A stretch of DNA of 64,000 nucleotides from contig CADACB010000006.1 of assembly GCA_902786345.1 (NCBI GenBank), forward strand, positions 1 to 64,000. The letters run 5' to 3'. Both the position numbers and the translations under genes were made by a program. Origin of the DNA: an uncultured Ruminococcus sp. Lineage in GTDB: Bacteria; Bacillota; Clostridia; Oscillospirales; Acutalibacteraceae. The notes below the pieces were generated by a model. It ran no database searches. It saw only the letters and a program-made list of their open reading frames with translations, and was not told where the DNA came from. Positions 44,022-53,501 of this stretch are shown one piece after another (the first letter of the stretch is position 1; the number at the start of each line of letters is the position of its first letter).

Positions 44022-44984
44022 CTATACCGCGTTCAGGGCAGTATGCAGCGGCTTGTTGTTTTCGGTGAAAACTGTTTCGATAATTTTTTCAGAAGCAGGA
44101 GGAGAATAATAGAAGCTGTCCATATGAGATCCTTCAAAAAAGTATTGAGGCTGTTGGGGATGATATTCATAATCGAAGGTATCTATAATTATGAGTTTAA
44201 TTTTCATTCTTGAGGGAATAATATTTTTGATATATACGCTTGCCTGCTGACCTGCTCTTATGTTTTCCTTCATTTCGGCAAGCCCTGCAAGATTAGGTGC
44301 AAGCTCCACAAAAGCACCGTAATCTTCAACAGAGCGTATTATACCTGCAACAGTTTCACCAACCTCAAAGTCTTCTGCATTTTCTTCCCACGTTCCAAGA
44401 AGTTCCTTATGGGTAAGACTTATGCGTCCATTCTCAATCGTCTTGACTATAGCACGTATCTCCATTCCTACCGTGAATCTTTCGCGTGGATGATCTATTC
44501 TTGAAACCGATATTGAATCAATAGGTAAAAGAGAAACAATTCCGCAGCCGATGTCTGCAAATGCACCGAATGAATCAAGATGTGTTATTTTTGCATCTAT
44601 TACATCACCCGGAATAAGACAGGAAATATATTCTCTCATACATCTTTCCTGAGCGAGTCTTCTTGACAAAATTGCCACTGTTCTGCCGGCTTCGTTTTTC
44701 TTGAAGTCGGTTATTACAAAACATACGGGGCGGTTTACTCTTGAGATAACGGCAATATCACGTACAGTACCCTCACGTATTCCCATAGCGCCCTCTTCGC
44801 GAGGAATAATACCTTTTATCACCCCCAGATCAACGATCAGGTTGTGCGATGAATCGCATACAATAGCTCTGGCTTCAAGGATCCTCCCGTCATGATATGC
44901 ATCATTAAGCTGAGATAATGATTGCATTGCTGAAAGATTTTCCACCGTGTTCATAAGTCTGCCTTCAGGATAATATCCTGCCAT
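44022..44984 (-). CDS. S1 RNA-binding domain protein
   Basis: 320 aa with an S1-like region near 35-100 and two clear S1 domains (about 130-195: GDVIDAKITHLDSFGAFADI; about 212-270: GETVAGIIRSVEDYGAFVEL). Cytoplasmic RNA-binding protein related to truncated ribosomal protein S1; role in translation or RNA turnover is likely but not specific. The last 50 residues (YEYHPQQPQYFFEGSHMDSF) are unusual and unrecognised. Start at 44984 has AAAGGA upstream. Monocistronic on the minus strand. Confidence 0.85.
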   Translation of the reverse strand: MAGYYPEGRLMNTVENLSAMQSLSQLNDAYHDGRILEARAIVCDSSHNLIVDLGVIKGIIPREEGAMGIREGTVRDIAVISRVNRPVCFVITDFKKNEAGRTVAILSRRLAQERCMREYISCLIPGDVIDAKITHLDSFGAFADIGCGIVSLLPIDSISVSRIDHPRERFTVGMEIRAIVKTIENGRISLTHKELLGTWEENAEDFEVGETVAGIIRSVEDYGAFVELAPNLAGLAEMKENIRAGQQASVYIKNIIPSRMKIKLIIIDTFDYEYHPQQPQYFFEGSHMDSFYYSPPASEKIIETVFTENNKPLHTALNAV

Positions 44985-45161
44985 TTTGCTTTCATTCCTT
45001 TCATAATGAGGCTTTGCCTCTTTGCTTTTCTAAACATCTATATGAAAAAATTGCCGAGCATATACCTTTGATGTCCTGTTTTTCAAAATCTACTTGAATT
45101 ATCCGTCCATATATTATAAAATAATAATACCATTCGGAATAAAGCAGAGGTGTATGAAGCT

Positions 45162-45533
45162 ATGAATGAGGATAATGGTAATATTCGTTTTTTGTCCGCA
45201 ATTTCATATATAGGTGTGCTGTTTCTGGTCGGGCATTTTGCTGTTGAGAAGAACAACCCCGACCTGCGTTTTCATAAGTATCAGGGGGGAGTATTGTTTT
45301 CTTTTTTTGCATTACTTTATCTGTTTGATCTGCTGGTATGCCTTTTGTTCTCGTTTTCATCTGGGATACAGGGTATATTATCATTCATTTTAACAACCTC
45401 GATTAGTATTGCATATCTTTTTATGGTGATAATAGGAATATCCTCTGCAATAAAATTTGAACAGCGGCAACTTCCTTTCATAGGCTTTTATGCCGTAAAA
45501 TTAAGGGAAAGTATGGACAGCAGGCAGCATTGA
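45162..45533 (+). CDS. DUF4870/Tic20-like small membrane protein
   Basis: 123 aa from the ATG at 45162 (AGAGG upstream; GTG at 45150 overlaps that site). Three to four hydrophobic segments. Pattern: IRFLSAISYIGVLFLVGHFA, LRFHKYQGGVLFSFFAL, FIGFYAVK, which fits the DUF4870 group of small bacterial membrane proteins (xFHxxQG). Function unknown. 84 bp upstream of the thioredoxin-like gene. Confidence 0.65.
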   Translation: MNEDNGNIRFLSAISYIGVLFLVGHFAVEKNNPDLRFHKYQGGVLFSFFALLYLFDLLVCLLFSFSSGIQGILSFILTTSISIAYLFMVIIGISSAIKFEQRQLPFIGFYAVKLRESMDSRQH

Positions 45534-45617
45534 TACATAGCTTGCTGTTATCAGCTGATTCCTTGATTATTATAACATTTTAAAATATCGAAAAATGACG
45601 TTATAAGGGTGAGTATT

Positions 45618-45941
45618 TTGAATGACGATATAATATATGCAGATTCTTATGATTTTGATGACAGGATAGAATATGGTGTGAAGCTTGCTTTTTTCTATGC
45701 CGAATGGTGTGTTCAGAGCAGAGGCCTTATTCCTATTCTTGAAGATATAGCAGATGAATATTATGACTATATCCGTATAGTTGCAGTTGATATAGAACAA
45801 TCGCCTGATGTTGCTTCAGTTTTTGCTGTTGATCAAACGCCAACAGTCATATTTTTTAAAAACGGCAGGCTGGCTGAAAGAATAAACGGATCAAATCCGC
45901 CGAATGCTTATATTGATGTAATTGAAGATTTGATAGAATAA
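45618..45941 (+). CDS. Thioredoxin-like protein with CXXS site
   Basis: 107 aa from TTG 45618 (AAGGGTGAG at good spacing; GTG at 45609 is within that site). Thioredoxin fold: FFYAEWCVQSRGLIPILEDI, VDIEQSPDVASVF, TPTVIFFKNGRLAERI with the cis-Pro loop TPT. The active site is Cys-Val-Gln-Ser in place of Cys-Gly-Pro-Cys, so the resolving cysteine is missing. CXXS proteins cannot complete dithiol reduction and usually act as monothiol isomerases or holdases. It converges on trxA across a shared terminator. Confidence 0.85.
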   Translation: MNDDIIYADSYDFDDRIEYGVKLAFFYAEWCVQSRGLIPILEDIADEYYDYIRIVAVDIEQSPDVASVFAVDQTPTVIFFKNGRLAERINGSNPPNAYIDVIEDLIE

Positions 45942-45987
45942 ATAGAAATGCAGATAACGGCTGAATGTCGTTATCTGCATTTCTATT
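45941..45987. terminator. Bidirectional terminator with 19-bp perfect stem
   Basis: AATAGAAATGCAGATAACG (45941-45959) and its exact complement (45969-45987) flank a 9-nt loop. It starts in the stop region of the CXXS protein and faces trxA, so it ends both convergent genes. Confidence 0.9.
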
Positions 45988-45998
45988 TAGATTACATT

Positions 45999-46307
45999 TT
46001 ATTTTACCATATCAAGAATTTCCTGCTTGGGCCTTACACCGACTTTAGTATCTATTGTCTGCCCATTTTTTATAACTGCAATTGTTGGTATACTCATAAT
46101 ACCGAATTTCTGAGCCAGACTTGACTGCTCATCAACATTGACCTTGCCGACCTTAATATCATCGTTTTCTTCGGCAATCTCATCAATCACGGGGGAGAGC
46201 ATTCTGCAAGGACCGCACCATACTGCCCAAAAATCAAGAAGTACGGGTTTTTCTGACTTAAGAACCTCTGACTCAAAATTTTCTGCTGTAATTTCAATTA
46301 CTGACAT
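45999..46307 (-). CDS. trxA: Thioredoxin
   Basis: 102 aa, canonical length. Active site WAVWCGPCRMLSPVIDEIA; cis-Pro loop IMSIPTIAVIKNGQ. General cytoplasmic disulfide reductant. Ribosome site AGGAGAT. Located between a 393-codon membrane-protein gene upstream and the convergent CXXS protein downstream. Confidence 0.97.
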   Translation of the reverse strand: MSVIEITAENFESEVLKSEKPVLLDFWAVWCGPCRMLSPVIDEIAEENDDIKVGKVNVDEQSSLAQKFGIMSIPTIAVIKNGQTIDTKVGVRPKQEILDMVK

Positions 46308-46351
46308 TCAAACATCTCCTGTCTGTTATATTATTGCCATTATACAGGCAA

Positions 46352-47527
46352 TTATTTACTTTTCTTTTTTTTCTTTTTATTGTAATGCTTTTTGGCATTC
46401 TTTGCTGATTTATACTCTTCAATTTTAGTGTCCTGATTAATTTGTATATGGCCAAGAGCTTTTTCGTTAAGCAATGCTTTTATAAGCTGAGGATGCTTCT
46501 GTGTAAACTCAGCCTCCATTTCAGGATGCTTAACAATATAATCTTCCTGTTGTTTTGCGTAGATACTGGCAATATTCAGCGCACAAATTATTATGTACAT
46601 AACAATAGAGAGTGTAGCACCTATTCCTATATATGGGTATATTGTAAAGAATATATCTGCAAGTGCCAATATCGCACCTAGCATAATTACAACGTGCTTT
46701 ATATGACGCCGCTTGTCAAAGGAGGCTGTCAGGAAGCACACTATAGGGATAATTGCCAGTGCAAAAGCAAGCAGACCGCGAAAAATTGAATCGCCTACAG
46801 CGTTGTCGTCTCCGAATGCTTCATTTACAGATCCGCCAATCATCATCTGAAGTGCACTTTGTGAAATAACAACGCTAGCACAAAGTGTTCTTTGAGTGTT
46901 CAGAACAGCAGTATTAAGTTCATCTGCACTTTCCTTGGTATACTTGCTTCTGTCGATATTCATTGCTTCGTCCAAAAGACTCATAGTTGATTTTATATCT
47001 ATGTCCTTAGCGATACTATACTGCCATTCATAATGAGCTGTATTCATCTCTCTTACCGAAGCTTTTTGTTCTTCGTTTTTGGATGTCTGACTGGTTTGGG
47101 ATTCATAACCTGAGGTTTCATCAACAGAGTTTTTATCAGAGGCTTCATTACTGCTTTCTTCTTCTTTTGGTGCTTCAACAAGATTATCCAAAGCAGATTT
47201 CAGTTTTGTTGTGACATCATTTACTTCCTCCTGAGTTGCAAGCTTAAATCCGGCTGACGAAGGATTAGGAGAAACCTCAAGCTCATCGTTTATATAAAGT
47301 TGTGCGTTCAAAAACGGATAGGTGAGAAGCAACAGACATAACACAAAGCTCCACACAAGACAAAGCCTTATTATATTAGAGGGAGTTTGCAATGGTTTCT
47401 TTTTTTTTCTTTTTTGTGGAACATTTATAACCTTAACCTTTTTCTTACCTCTTTTAGTGGTATTGGCTGTTTGTTGATCTTTGTCAGTTGTTTCTGTATC
47501 CTTGTGTAATTCATTATTATTTTCCAT
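46352..47527 (-). CDS. Hypothetical multi-pass membrane protein
   Basis: About 391 aa; start uncertain between TTG 47533 and ATG 47527. Very Lys-rich N-terminus (KRGKKKVKVINVPQKRKKKK), a membrane segment (about 50-75), a 160-residue extracytoplasmic region with acidic/Ser linker and helices (LASKxSLDEAMNIDRSKYTK-like), then four membrane segments (about 225-335) and a poly-Lys tail. I do not recognise the family. The basic ends suggest contact with nucleic acid or acidic lipids on the inner face. Between trxA and ppa, same strand. Confidence 0.6.
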   Translation of the reverse strand: MENNNELHKDTETTDKDQQTANTTKRGKKKVKVINVPQKRKKKKPLQTPSNIIRLCLVWSFVLCLLLLTYPFLNAQLYINDELEVSPNPSSAGFKLATQEEVNDVTTKLKSALDNLVEAPKEEESSNEASDKNSVDETSGYESQTSQTSKNEEQKASVREMNTAHYEWQYSIAKDIDIKSTMSLLDEAMNIDRSKYTKESADELNTAVLNTQRTLCASVVISQSALQMMIGGSVNEAFGDDNAVGDSIFRGLLAFALAIIPIVCFLTASFDKRRHIKHVVIMLGAILALADIFFTIYPYIGIGATLSIVMYIIICALNIASIYAKQQEDYIVKHPEMEAEFTQKHPQLIKALLNEKALGHIQINQDTKIEEYKSAKNAKKHYNKKKKKKSK

Positions 47528-47552
47528 TATCAAAAAGATCCTTTCAAGGGTA

Positions 47553-48089
47553 TCAGACAGTATTGAATTTTTCTTTATAATTTTCTATACATGTCTCGAT
47601 GATCCTTACAGCATCCTCTTTACCTTTGACCTCGTCAACAACTGTTTCCTTATTTTCAAGAGACTTGTAAACACTGAAGAAATGTGTCATTTCCTCAAAT
47701 ATATGTTGAGGGAGCTCAGAAATATCCTTATAAGTGTTGTATGTAGGATCATTAAAGGGTATAGCAATTATCTTCTCATCGTTTCTTCCGTTATCCAGCA
47801 TTGTGATAACACCTACCGGATAACATTGAATGAGTGTCAGGGGGATTATGGTTTCAGAACAAAGAACAAGAACATCAAGGGGGTCAAGATCGTCTGCATA
47901 TGTACGAGGAATGAAGCCATAGTTAGCAGGATAGTGCGTTGATGTATGGAGAATACGATCAAGCTTCAAAAGACCACTTTGCTTGTCAAGCTCATATTTT
48001 GCTTTACTTCCCTTGGGTATCTCGATAACTACCATGAAGTTTTCGGGATTAATTCTTGAAGAATCCATATCGTGCCATATATTTTGCAT
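47553..48089 (-). CDS. ppa: Inorganic pyrophosphatase (family I)
   Basis: 178 aa. Hydrolyses pyrophosphate, pulling biosynthetic reactions forward. Seen: VVIEIPKGSKAKYELDK, HYPANYGFIPRTYADDLDPL (metal-binding DxDxxD as DDLDPLD), IGVITMLDNG-like PVGVITMLDNG. The C-terminal helix region is complete. Ribosome site AAGGAG upstream. Same strand as secDF and the Lys-rich membrane protein. Confidence 0.95.
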   Translation of the reverse strand: MQNIWHDMDSSRINPENFMVVIEIPKGSKAKYELDKQSGLLKLDRILHTSTHYPANYGFIPRTYADDLDPLDVLVLCSETIIPLTLIQCYPVGVITMLDNGRNDEKIIAIPFNDPTYNTYKDISELPQHIFEEMTHFFSVYKSLENKETVVDEVKGKEDAVRIIETCIENYKEKFNTV

Positions 48090-48200
48090 GGCTTTTCAGC
48101 TCCTTAAAAAAATTATATATATATTATAACATATTGGTTTTACAATAACCATAGTTTTTGGCAAATTTTCTTAAAATATATTTATTTTTCTGCAAAAAAG

Positions 48201-48226
48201 CAGGACACGGTAAATTCCGTGTCCTG
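48201..48226 (-). terminator. Terminator of secDF
   Basis: 10-bp stem CAGGACACGG/CCGTGTCCTG; an A-run (AAAAAAG) on the left gives the U-tail on the minus strand. 28 bp after the secF stop. Confidence 0.85.
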
Positions 48227-48254
48227 TAAAATTTAAAATTTCTGATTATTCTGA

Positions 48255-49322
48255 TTATTCTGTTACAGCGTCCTCAGAAGATTTATTTTTTGAAGAAGAC
48301 TTTTTGTTTTTTGACTTATTGCCTGAACCTTTTTTTCCTCCGTTTGCTTTTGCTTCAGCTTTCTTTTTGTCTTTATGGTTTTTCCATATAACCCAAAGAG
48401 GAGCAGCAATACAAAGAGAAGAGTAAGAACCGGAAATAAGGCCTATCATCATCGGAAGTGCAAAACTGATGATTGAATCAATGTTGTAGATAAGAGCAAC
48501 GATAAGAACCGAAGCAATTGCGACAATGGTTGTTATTGATGTGCATATTGTTCTTACTAAACACTGGTTAAGACTTGAATTTACAATGTCTGCAGTAGAT
48601 GTTTTAGGACCTGACTTTCTTCTGTTCTCTCTGATACGGTCATAAATAACGATTGTATCGTTAAGGGAGTAGCCGAGAATCATAAGGATTACCGCTATAA
48701 AGTTATCGTTGAGCGGCATACGGAACATTGCAAATACAAAGTATACGATGATAAGGTCGTGTATAAGTGCAACAACAGCCATAACACCCGCCGAAAGACC
48801 GCCTATTTTTCTGAATCTTATAGCAACGTAGAAGATCATAAGGGCAGCTGCAATTATAACTGCAACAAGACACTTGAAGAAGAAGTTAGCACCCTTTGAA
48901 GCATCAACGGATGAGGACGAAGCTTCAATAAAGCTGTTATCGGGATATGTTTCCTGAAGTTTATTTGTAATAGTCTGCTTGTCTTCAACTGATACTGCCT
49001 TGTTTCCTGTGAACTGAAGTGAAACAAGGTGCTTGTCTTTATCAGAGGAGCTTGCGAGGTTATCACTATAGGAATAAGTTATTTTATCCTTTTTAAGTGA
49101 TTCAATCTCCTTAAGAGTATCGTTTACTGTATTTTCAATATCGCCTGATTTAACATCTCCGCCATAGCTGTATTTTATGATCGTACCGCCTGTGAACTGA
49201 ATGTCAACCTGAGTGGGGAATACGAAAATATTAATAAGCAGTGCAATAAGCATTATTGCAAGGGAGATGCAGAAAAATATTTTGGACTTTTTTACAAAGT
49301 CTATATGGAATCTTTGTCTCAT
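48255..49322 (-). CDS. secF: Protein translocase subunit SecF
   Basis: 355 aa RND-type membrane protein that works with SecD to finish Sec-dependent export using the proton gradient. Seen: FTGGTIIKYSYGG, LGYSLNDTIVIYDRIRENRR, RTICTSITTIVAIAS, six membrane segments. The C-terminus is a Lys/Ser-rich tail (about 320-355). Overlaps secD by 4 bp. Confidence 0.96.
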   Translation of the reverse strand: MRQRFHIDFVKKSKIFFCISLAIMLIALLINIFVFPTQVDIQFTGGTIIKYSYGGDVKSGDIENTVNDTLKEIESLKKDKITYSYSDNLASSSDKDKHLVSLQFTGNKAVSVEDKQTITNKLQETYPDNSFIEASSSSVDASKGANFFFKCLVAVIIAAALMIFYVAIRFRKIGGLSAGVMAVVALIHDLIIVYFVFAMFRMPLNDNFIAVILMILGYSLNDTIVIYDRIRENRRKSGPKTSTADIVNSSLNQCLVRTICTSITTIVAIASVLIVALIYNIDSIISFALPMMIGLISGSYSSLCIAAPLWVIWKNHKDKKKAEAKANGGKKGSGNKSKNKKSSSKNKSSEDAVTE

Positions 49323-50674
49323 GATTTTTTCTTACCTCCATATAGTCTTTTATTTCTAAGGAACTTAAAGCCAGAAACAGATCTGAGCATAAGTCTGGAA
49401 GCACCCACACCCATAATAAAGTTGGCAATAACGCCGACAAGCAGGGTATAACCGAATGCATAGATAAGACCTGTTGTGGAAACTCCGAAGATAGCAGAAA
49501 GGATATTAGCCGGACCGAATACAAGAATAAGTATTACAGCAACTATAATAACGGTTACGTTTCCATCAAAGATAGCCGCAAAGCTGCCCTTAGTACCATT
49601 TGAGATACAGCCGTCAAGAGTTTTGCCTGTCCAAAGCTCATCTTTTATTCTTTCTGCGGTGATGATATTTGCGTCAACGCCCATACCAATTGAGAGGATA
49701 AGTCCTGCAATACCCGGTATAGTCATCGTAAAGCTCGGGAATACAGGGAAGTATCCCGAAACAGCCATAATTGCAATTGCCATCTGACCAAGAAGTGCAA
49801 TAAATGCAATAAATCCGGGCAGTCTGTACATTATCACCATAAACAGCAGTATGAATGCAAGAGCTGCAAGAGCAGCATAACCCATAGCGTCAAGTGCATA
49901 GCTGCCGAGAGACGGGCTTATAGTGCCATAGCTTTCAACAGTAAGGCTGAAGGGGAGTGCACCGGCATTGATAGTGCTGGCAAGCTTTGCAGCACTTGCA
50001 GCAGTGAAATCGCCTCTGATATAGCCGTTTCCGTCTGTTATAGCTTGGTCAACAGAAGGTGCAGATACAAGATCCTGGTCCATCCAGATAGAGATCTGCT
50101 CACCCTTGTGGGCACTTGTTGCGTCTGCGAACTTCTTAGTACCCTCTTCATCAAATTCCAGATTAACAACGTGTTCACGAGTACCGGTTTGAGTTGTCTG
50201 AATGTAGCTTGTATATGCTCTTTTAACATTCTTACCGGTCAGGATAGTTTCGCCGCTTTGATAATCTGTACCTACCTTAAAGGAAAGCTCTGCTGTAGCG
50301 GCAAGTTCTTTTATAGCCTCATCAGGGTTATAGTTTTTTTCATCAGATTTCCACGGGAAGCGTACGGTAATTCTGTCGTTAGTGTAGTCGGGATAGATTT
50401 CGTAGTCGGTGACATTCTGTGATACAAGACGAAGATCAAGAATAGCCTTAACCGATTCCATCTCACTTTCGCTGGCGTCAATTCCATCGGCAGGTGCAAA
50501 AACCGCCTCAACACCGCCCTTGATGTCGATGCCCCATCGAATATCGTTAATACCCTTTATATAGGTGACTTTAAAGTCGCCGTTTTCACCATATACACCG
50601 AAAACAGAGGTATAGGCGAGTGCAAGGATGATAACAAAAACGATGAAGAACACCGGTTTTTTGGTTCGTTTCAT
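49319..50674 (-). CDS. secD: Protein translocase subunit SecD
   Basis: 451 aa with a large extracytoplasmic P1 domain between the first two of six membrane segments. Seen: GINDIRWGIDIKGGVEAVFA (D1 region), TAELSFKVGTDYQSGE, IPGIAGLILSIGMGVDANII (D4 region), TAERIKDEL. Partner of SecF encoded next. Ribosome site GGAGG before the ATG. Confidence 0.96.
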   Translation of the reverse strand: MKRTKKPVFFIVFVIILALAYTSVFGVYGENGDFKVTYIKGINDIRWGIDIKGGVEAVFAPADGIDASESEMESVKAILDLRLVSQNVTDYEIYPDYTNDRITVRFPWKSDEKNYNPDEAIKELAATAELSFKVGTDYQSGETILTGKNVKRAYTSYIQTTQTGTREHVVNLEFDEEGTKKFADATSAHKGEQISIWMDQDLVSAPSVDQAITDGNGYIRGDFTAASAAKLASTINAGALPFSLTVESYGTISPSLGSYALDAMGYAALAALAFILLFMVIMYRLPGFIAFIALLGQMAIAIMAVSGYFPVFPSFTMTIPGIAGLILSIGMGVDANIITAERIKDELWTGKTLDGCISNGTKGSFAAIFDGNVTVIIVAVILILVFGPANILSAIFGVSTTGLIYAFGYTLLVGVIANFIMGVGASRLMLRSVSGFKFLRNKRLYGGKKKS

Positions 50675-51177
50675 ACGGTATCCTCCATTTTTAAACTTTT
50701 GTGCCGTGTTATCATCAGAGCAGACTTATTAATGAATGCAACATCAATATCCGACAATAAACACGGACATATCAAAAACAATTATATAATTTTTGCAAAT
50801 AAAAGTCAAATCTTTTTTATATAATTTATCCCTTTAATTAAATATAAAAATGTAATAAATATGCAAATTAAACCTGTGAACAGGTATGAAGTTTGCCCAT
50901 ATGCCTTTATAGATGTGCAAAACCGTGGAACTGAAGAATTAATTGATGGTTTTATTAAAAGAATGATATGCAATTTTTACAAAAAAATCATAAAAATTTT
51001 GTTACTGAAAACATTAGTAATTTAATTGTCAGATAATTACACTCAAAAAGATACGTGAAATTTATCTATAAAGAAAAATTGCTTTACATATAATAAAGCA
51101 AGCCTTGCTCTCTGTAAAGCTTATTAACTTTATAAGAAAAGGCACACGGTTTAATCCGTATGCCTAATATGATTATA
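50675..51177. other. 500-bp AT-rich gap upstream of secD
   Basis: No gene-like frame on either strand. It holds the presumed secD promoter region and, at its right end, the terminator of the aminotransferase gene. No repeat recognised. Confidence 0.4.
51141..51164 (-). terminator. Terminator of the MocR-type aminotransferase gene
   Basis: GGCACACGG/CCGTATGCC stem (one mismatch) with TTTAAT loop; AAGAAAA on its left gives U-rich tail on the minus strand. Confidence 0.65.
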
Positions 51178-52455
51178 TTATTTTGTGAGCTTTTCGATTA
51201 CTGCAAGTTTTACGCAGATACAGAAAATATCCATAGCCTTTTCGAGTTCTTCGACCGGTGGATAAGTAGGAGCAAGTCTTATGTTGCTGTCCTTAGGATC
51301 TTTGCCGTATGGATAAGTAGCACCGGCGCCTGTAAGAATAACACCTGCTTCTTTGCAAAGCTGAACTACTCGTTTAGCACATCCTTCAGCAACGTCTACG
51401 CTAACAAAATATCCGCCGTTCGGCTTTGCCCAGCTTGCAGCGCCAAGACCTGAGAGCTGTTTTTCAAGCATATCTGTAACCATATTGAATCTGGGTTCAA
51501 GAATAGCTCTGTGCTTCTGCATATGTGTAAGAACCCCGTCAAGATTTTTAAAATAAAGAACGTGACGAAGCATATTAAGCTTATCATAGCCGATAGTTTG
51601 GAAATTATAACGTTTTTTAAGGATTGCAAGGTTATTTTCCGATGCTGCCGCTGCCGCAACACCTGCACCCGGAAATGTTATCTTTGAGGTTGAACAGAAT
51701 TCAAAGACCATATCCTCGTTGCCGTTTTTCTTAACCTCGTCAAATATGTTAAGGAGTGTATCAGGAGTATCGTTAATATCGTGGATGATATAAGCGTTAT
51801 CCCACATTATTCTGAAATCTTTAGCTGCAGGTTTAAGAGCGGCAAAACGCTTTACAGTTTCATCTGAGTAAGTGATACCCTGGGGATTTGAATATTTCGG
51901 GACACACCATATGCCCTTGATTGACGCGTCGGAGCTAACAAGTTCTTCTACAATATCCATATCCGGACCATTTTCAGTCATCGGAACATTTATCATTTCA
52001 ATACCGAAATATCCGGTCACGCCAAAATGTCTGTCATATCCGGGAACGGGGCAGAGAAATTTTATCTTGCCCTGCTGATTCCAAGGCTTTTCACCGCTGC
52101 ATCCAAGCTCCATCATACATGCTATTGTGTCGAACATCATATTAAGGCTTGAATTTCCGCCTACGAATACATTTTTCTTATCAACACCCATAATATCAGC
52201 GAAAAGTTGTTTAGCTTCATCAATTCCGTCAAGATTGCCGTAGTTTCTGCAATCGGGGCAGTCTGATGTTTTGAATATGCTTTCAGGCGACAGAGAGAGG
52301 AGCATATCATTAGATATATTCAGCTGTTCTGCACCGGGCTTGCCTCTTGCCATATTGAGTGAAAGTCCCTGTGACTTATACTGTGCATAAGCATCTGAAA
52401 GCTTTTTGTATTCCTCTTTAAGAGTGGTTTTGTCCATAGATGAATATTCCGGCAT
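51178..52455 (-). CDS. Aminotransferase, MocR/AspT type (class I)
   Basis: 425 aa. Belongs to the large fold-type I group called Aminotran_MocR or class Ic aspartate aminotransferase (Corynebacterium AspT-like). Seen: LSLNMARGKPGAEQLNIS, FVGGNSSLNMMFDTI, CPVPGYDRHFGVTGYFG, PKYSNPQGITYSDE, WDNAYIIHD, and the PLP lysine in FCSTSKITFPGAGVAA. No DNA-binding domain. Likely transfers amino groups between aspartate and 2-oxoglutarate; specificity not certain. Ribosome site AGGAGG. Monocistronic. Confidence 0.9.
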   Translation of the reverse strand: MPEYSSMDKTTLKEEYKKLSDAYAQYKSQGLSLNMARGKPGAEQLNISNDMLLSLSPESIFKTSDCPDCRNYGNLDGIDEAKQLFADIMGVDKKNVFVGGNSSLNMMFDTIACMMELGCSGEKPWNQQGKIKFLCPVPGYDRHFGVTGYFGIEMINVPMTENGPDMDIVEELVSSDASIKGIWCVPKYSNPQGITYSDETVKRFAALKPAAKDFRIMWDNAYIIHDINDTPDTLLNIFDEVKKNGNEDMVFEFCSTSKITFPGAGVAAAAASENNLAILKKRYNFQTIGYDKLNMLRHVLYFKNLDGVLTHMQKHRAILEPRFNMVTDMLEKQLSGLGAASWAKPNGGYFVSVDVAEGCAKRVVQLCKEAGVILTGAGATYPYGKDPKDSNIRLAPTYPPVEELEKAMDIFCICVKLAVIEKLTK

Positions 52456-52664
52456 TATAGTTTCCTCCTGAAAATAATAAATGATAAAAATTTCAAAAAT
52501 ACTTTGAAAACCTACATTATTCTAATATATAACACAAAAAAATGCAAGTATTATTTATAAATCCTGCAAAGTTCATTGATTTACCGAATAAATTTACAAC
52601 ATAGAAGGCTTTTTTAGTTTTTATCAATAAATATATATCAGCTTGCACGGCAAATAAATTCATA

Positions 52665-52692
52665 ATAAGATAAGATTTATAAGATAAGATTT
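52665..52692. repeat. 14-bp tandem duplication
   Basis: ATAAGATAAGATTT occurs twice in direct tandem in the AT-rich 336-bp gap 52456-52790, about 100 bp upstream of the lipoprotein gene. Nothing else recognised in that gap. Confidence 0.8.
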
Positions 52693-52790
52693 ATTAATTA
52701 TACAAAACATAATATATATTTCCGGAGAATAGAAATATATTAAGAATTTTTTTCAGTCTTATCCTGCAAAATATAAAAGAGGTATATTCA

Positions 52791-53180
52791 ATGATGAAAA
52801 GAACTCCAAGAATCATTATCATTATATTGACGGCGGCAGCTGTAATGTTGTTGTTATTGCTGCCTGGCTGTACAGATTCACCGCCACTGTCATCAGCTGA
52901 CGAACTAAAACTTCACAGGTGGAGTATATTTTCAGACACCGACAACATTTCTGGGATACTTTTTGTTAAAAATAACAGTTTGACACTGGAAGCAGAACTG
53001 AACGGAGAAAAAACATCTATAAAGGGAGAGTGCTTTATAGACAATGAGCATATCACCGTAATATCAGACGATTATGGGACGGTTGTATTTGATTATAAAC
53101 TTAATGATGACAAGCTTATTCTTGAGTATTATAAGAAAAACATTACATTCATAAAGGATGGACAGAATATTGATGAATAA
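52791..53180 (+). CDS. Small hypothetical lipoprotein
   Basis: 129 aa (ATG at 52791; a second ATG follows directly). Lipoprotein signal with lipobox LPGC (Cys at about 25-26). The mature part is a single small beta-rich domain (ISGILFVKNNSLTLEAEL, NDDKLILEYYKKNITFIKDG) like other short clostridial lipoproteins. No family identified. Ribosome site AGAGG. Followed by a weak hairpin and the pullulanase leader. Confidence 0.65.
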   Translation: MMKRTPRIIIIILTAAAVMLLLLLPGCTDSPPLSSADELKLHRWSIFSDTDNISGILFVKNNSLTLEAELNGEKTSIKGECFIDNEHITVISDDYGTVVFDYKLNDDKLILEYYKKNITFIKDGQNIDE

Positions 53181-53501
53181 GTTTTTGTTTAAAATGCACT
53201 AAAGTCATAATTTATTTTTGTGTATTGCAATATGACGAAAAAGCCGAAAAACGGTTTATTTATTTTTCTTAAAATGGTATAATCACTATGATTAACGGCA
53301 GTGTCATTATGACAAATCCAACTGCTGAGCCGTTTCCTGACAGATTATATTTCAGGAGAGCATATCAATAACCGGTGGATATAGCGGCACATCCGGGGCT
53401 GCTTTGGAATGGCGATTTTTATTATATCCGAAGGTGATGTGTATTACTGTGTGAAAGTATCTGTTGAGGATCGGAAAATTTAATAAAGGAGAAAAAACAC
53501 T

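Noticed and set aside
46442..47942. Plus-strand frames opposite the membrane protein and ppa
   Set aside because: Shadows of minus-strand genes with strong family or membrane features.
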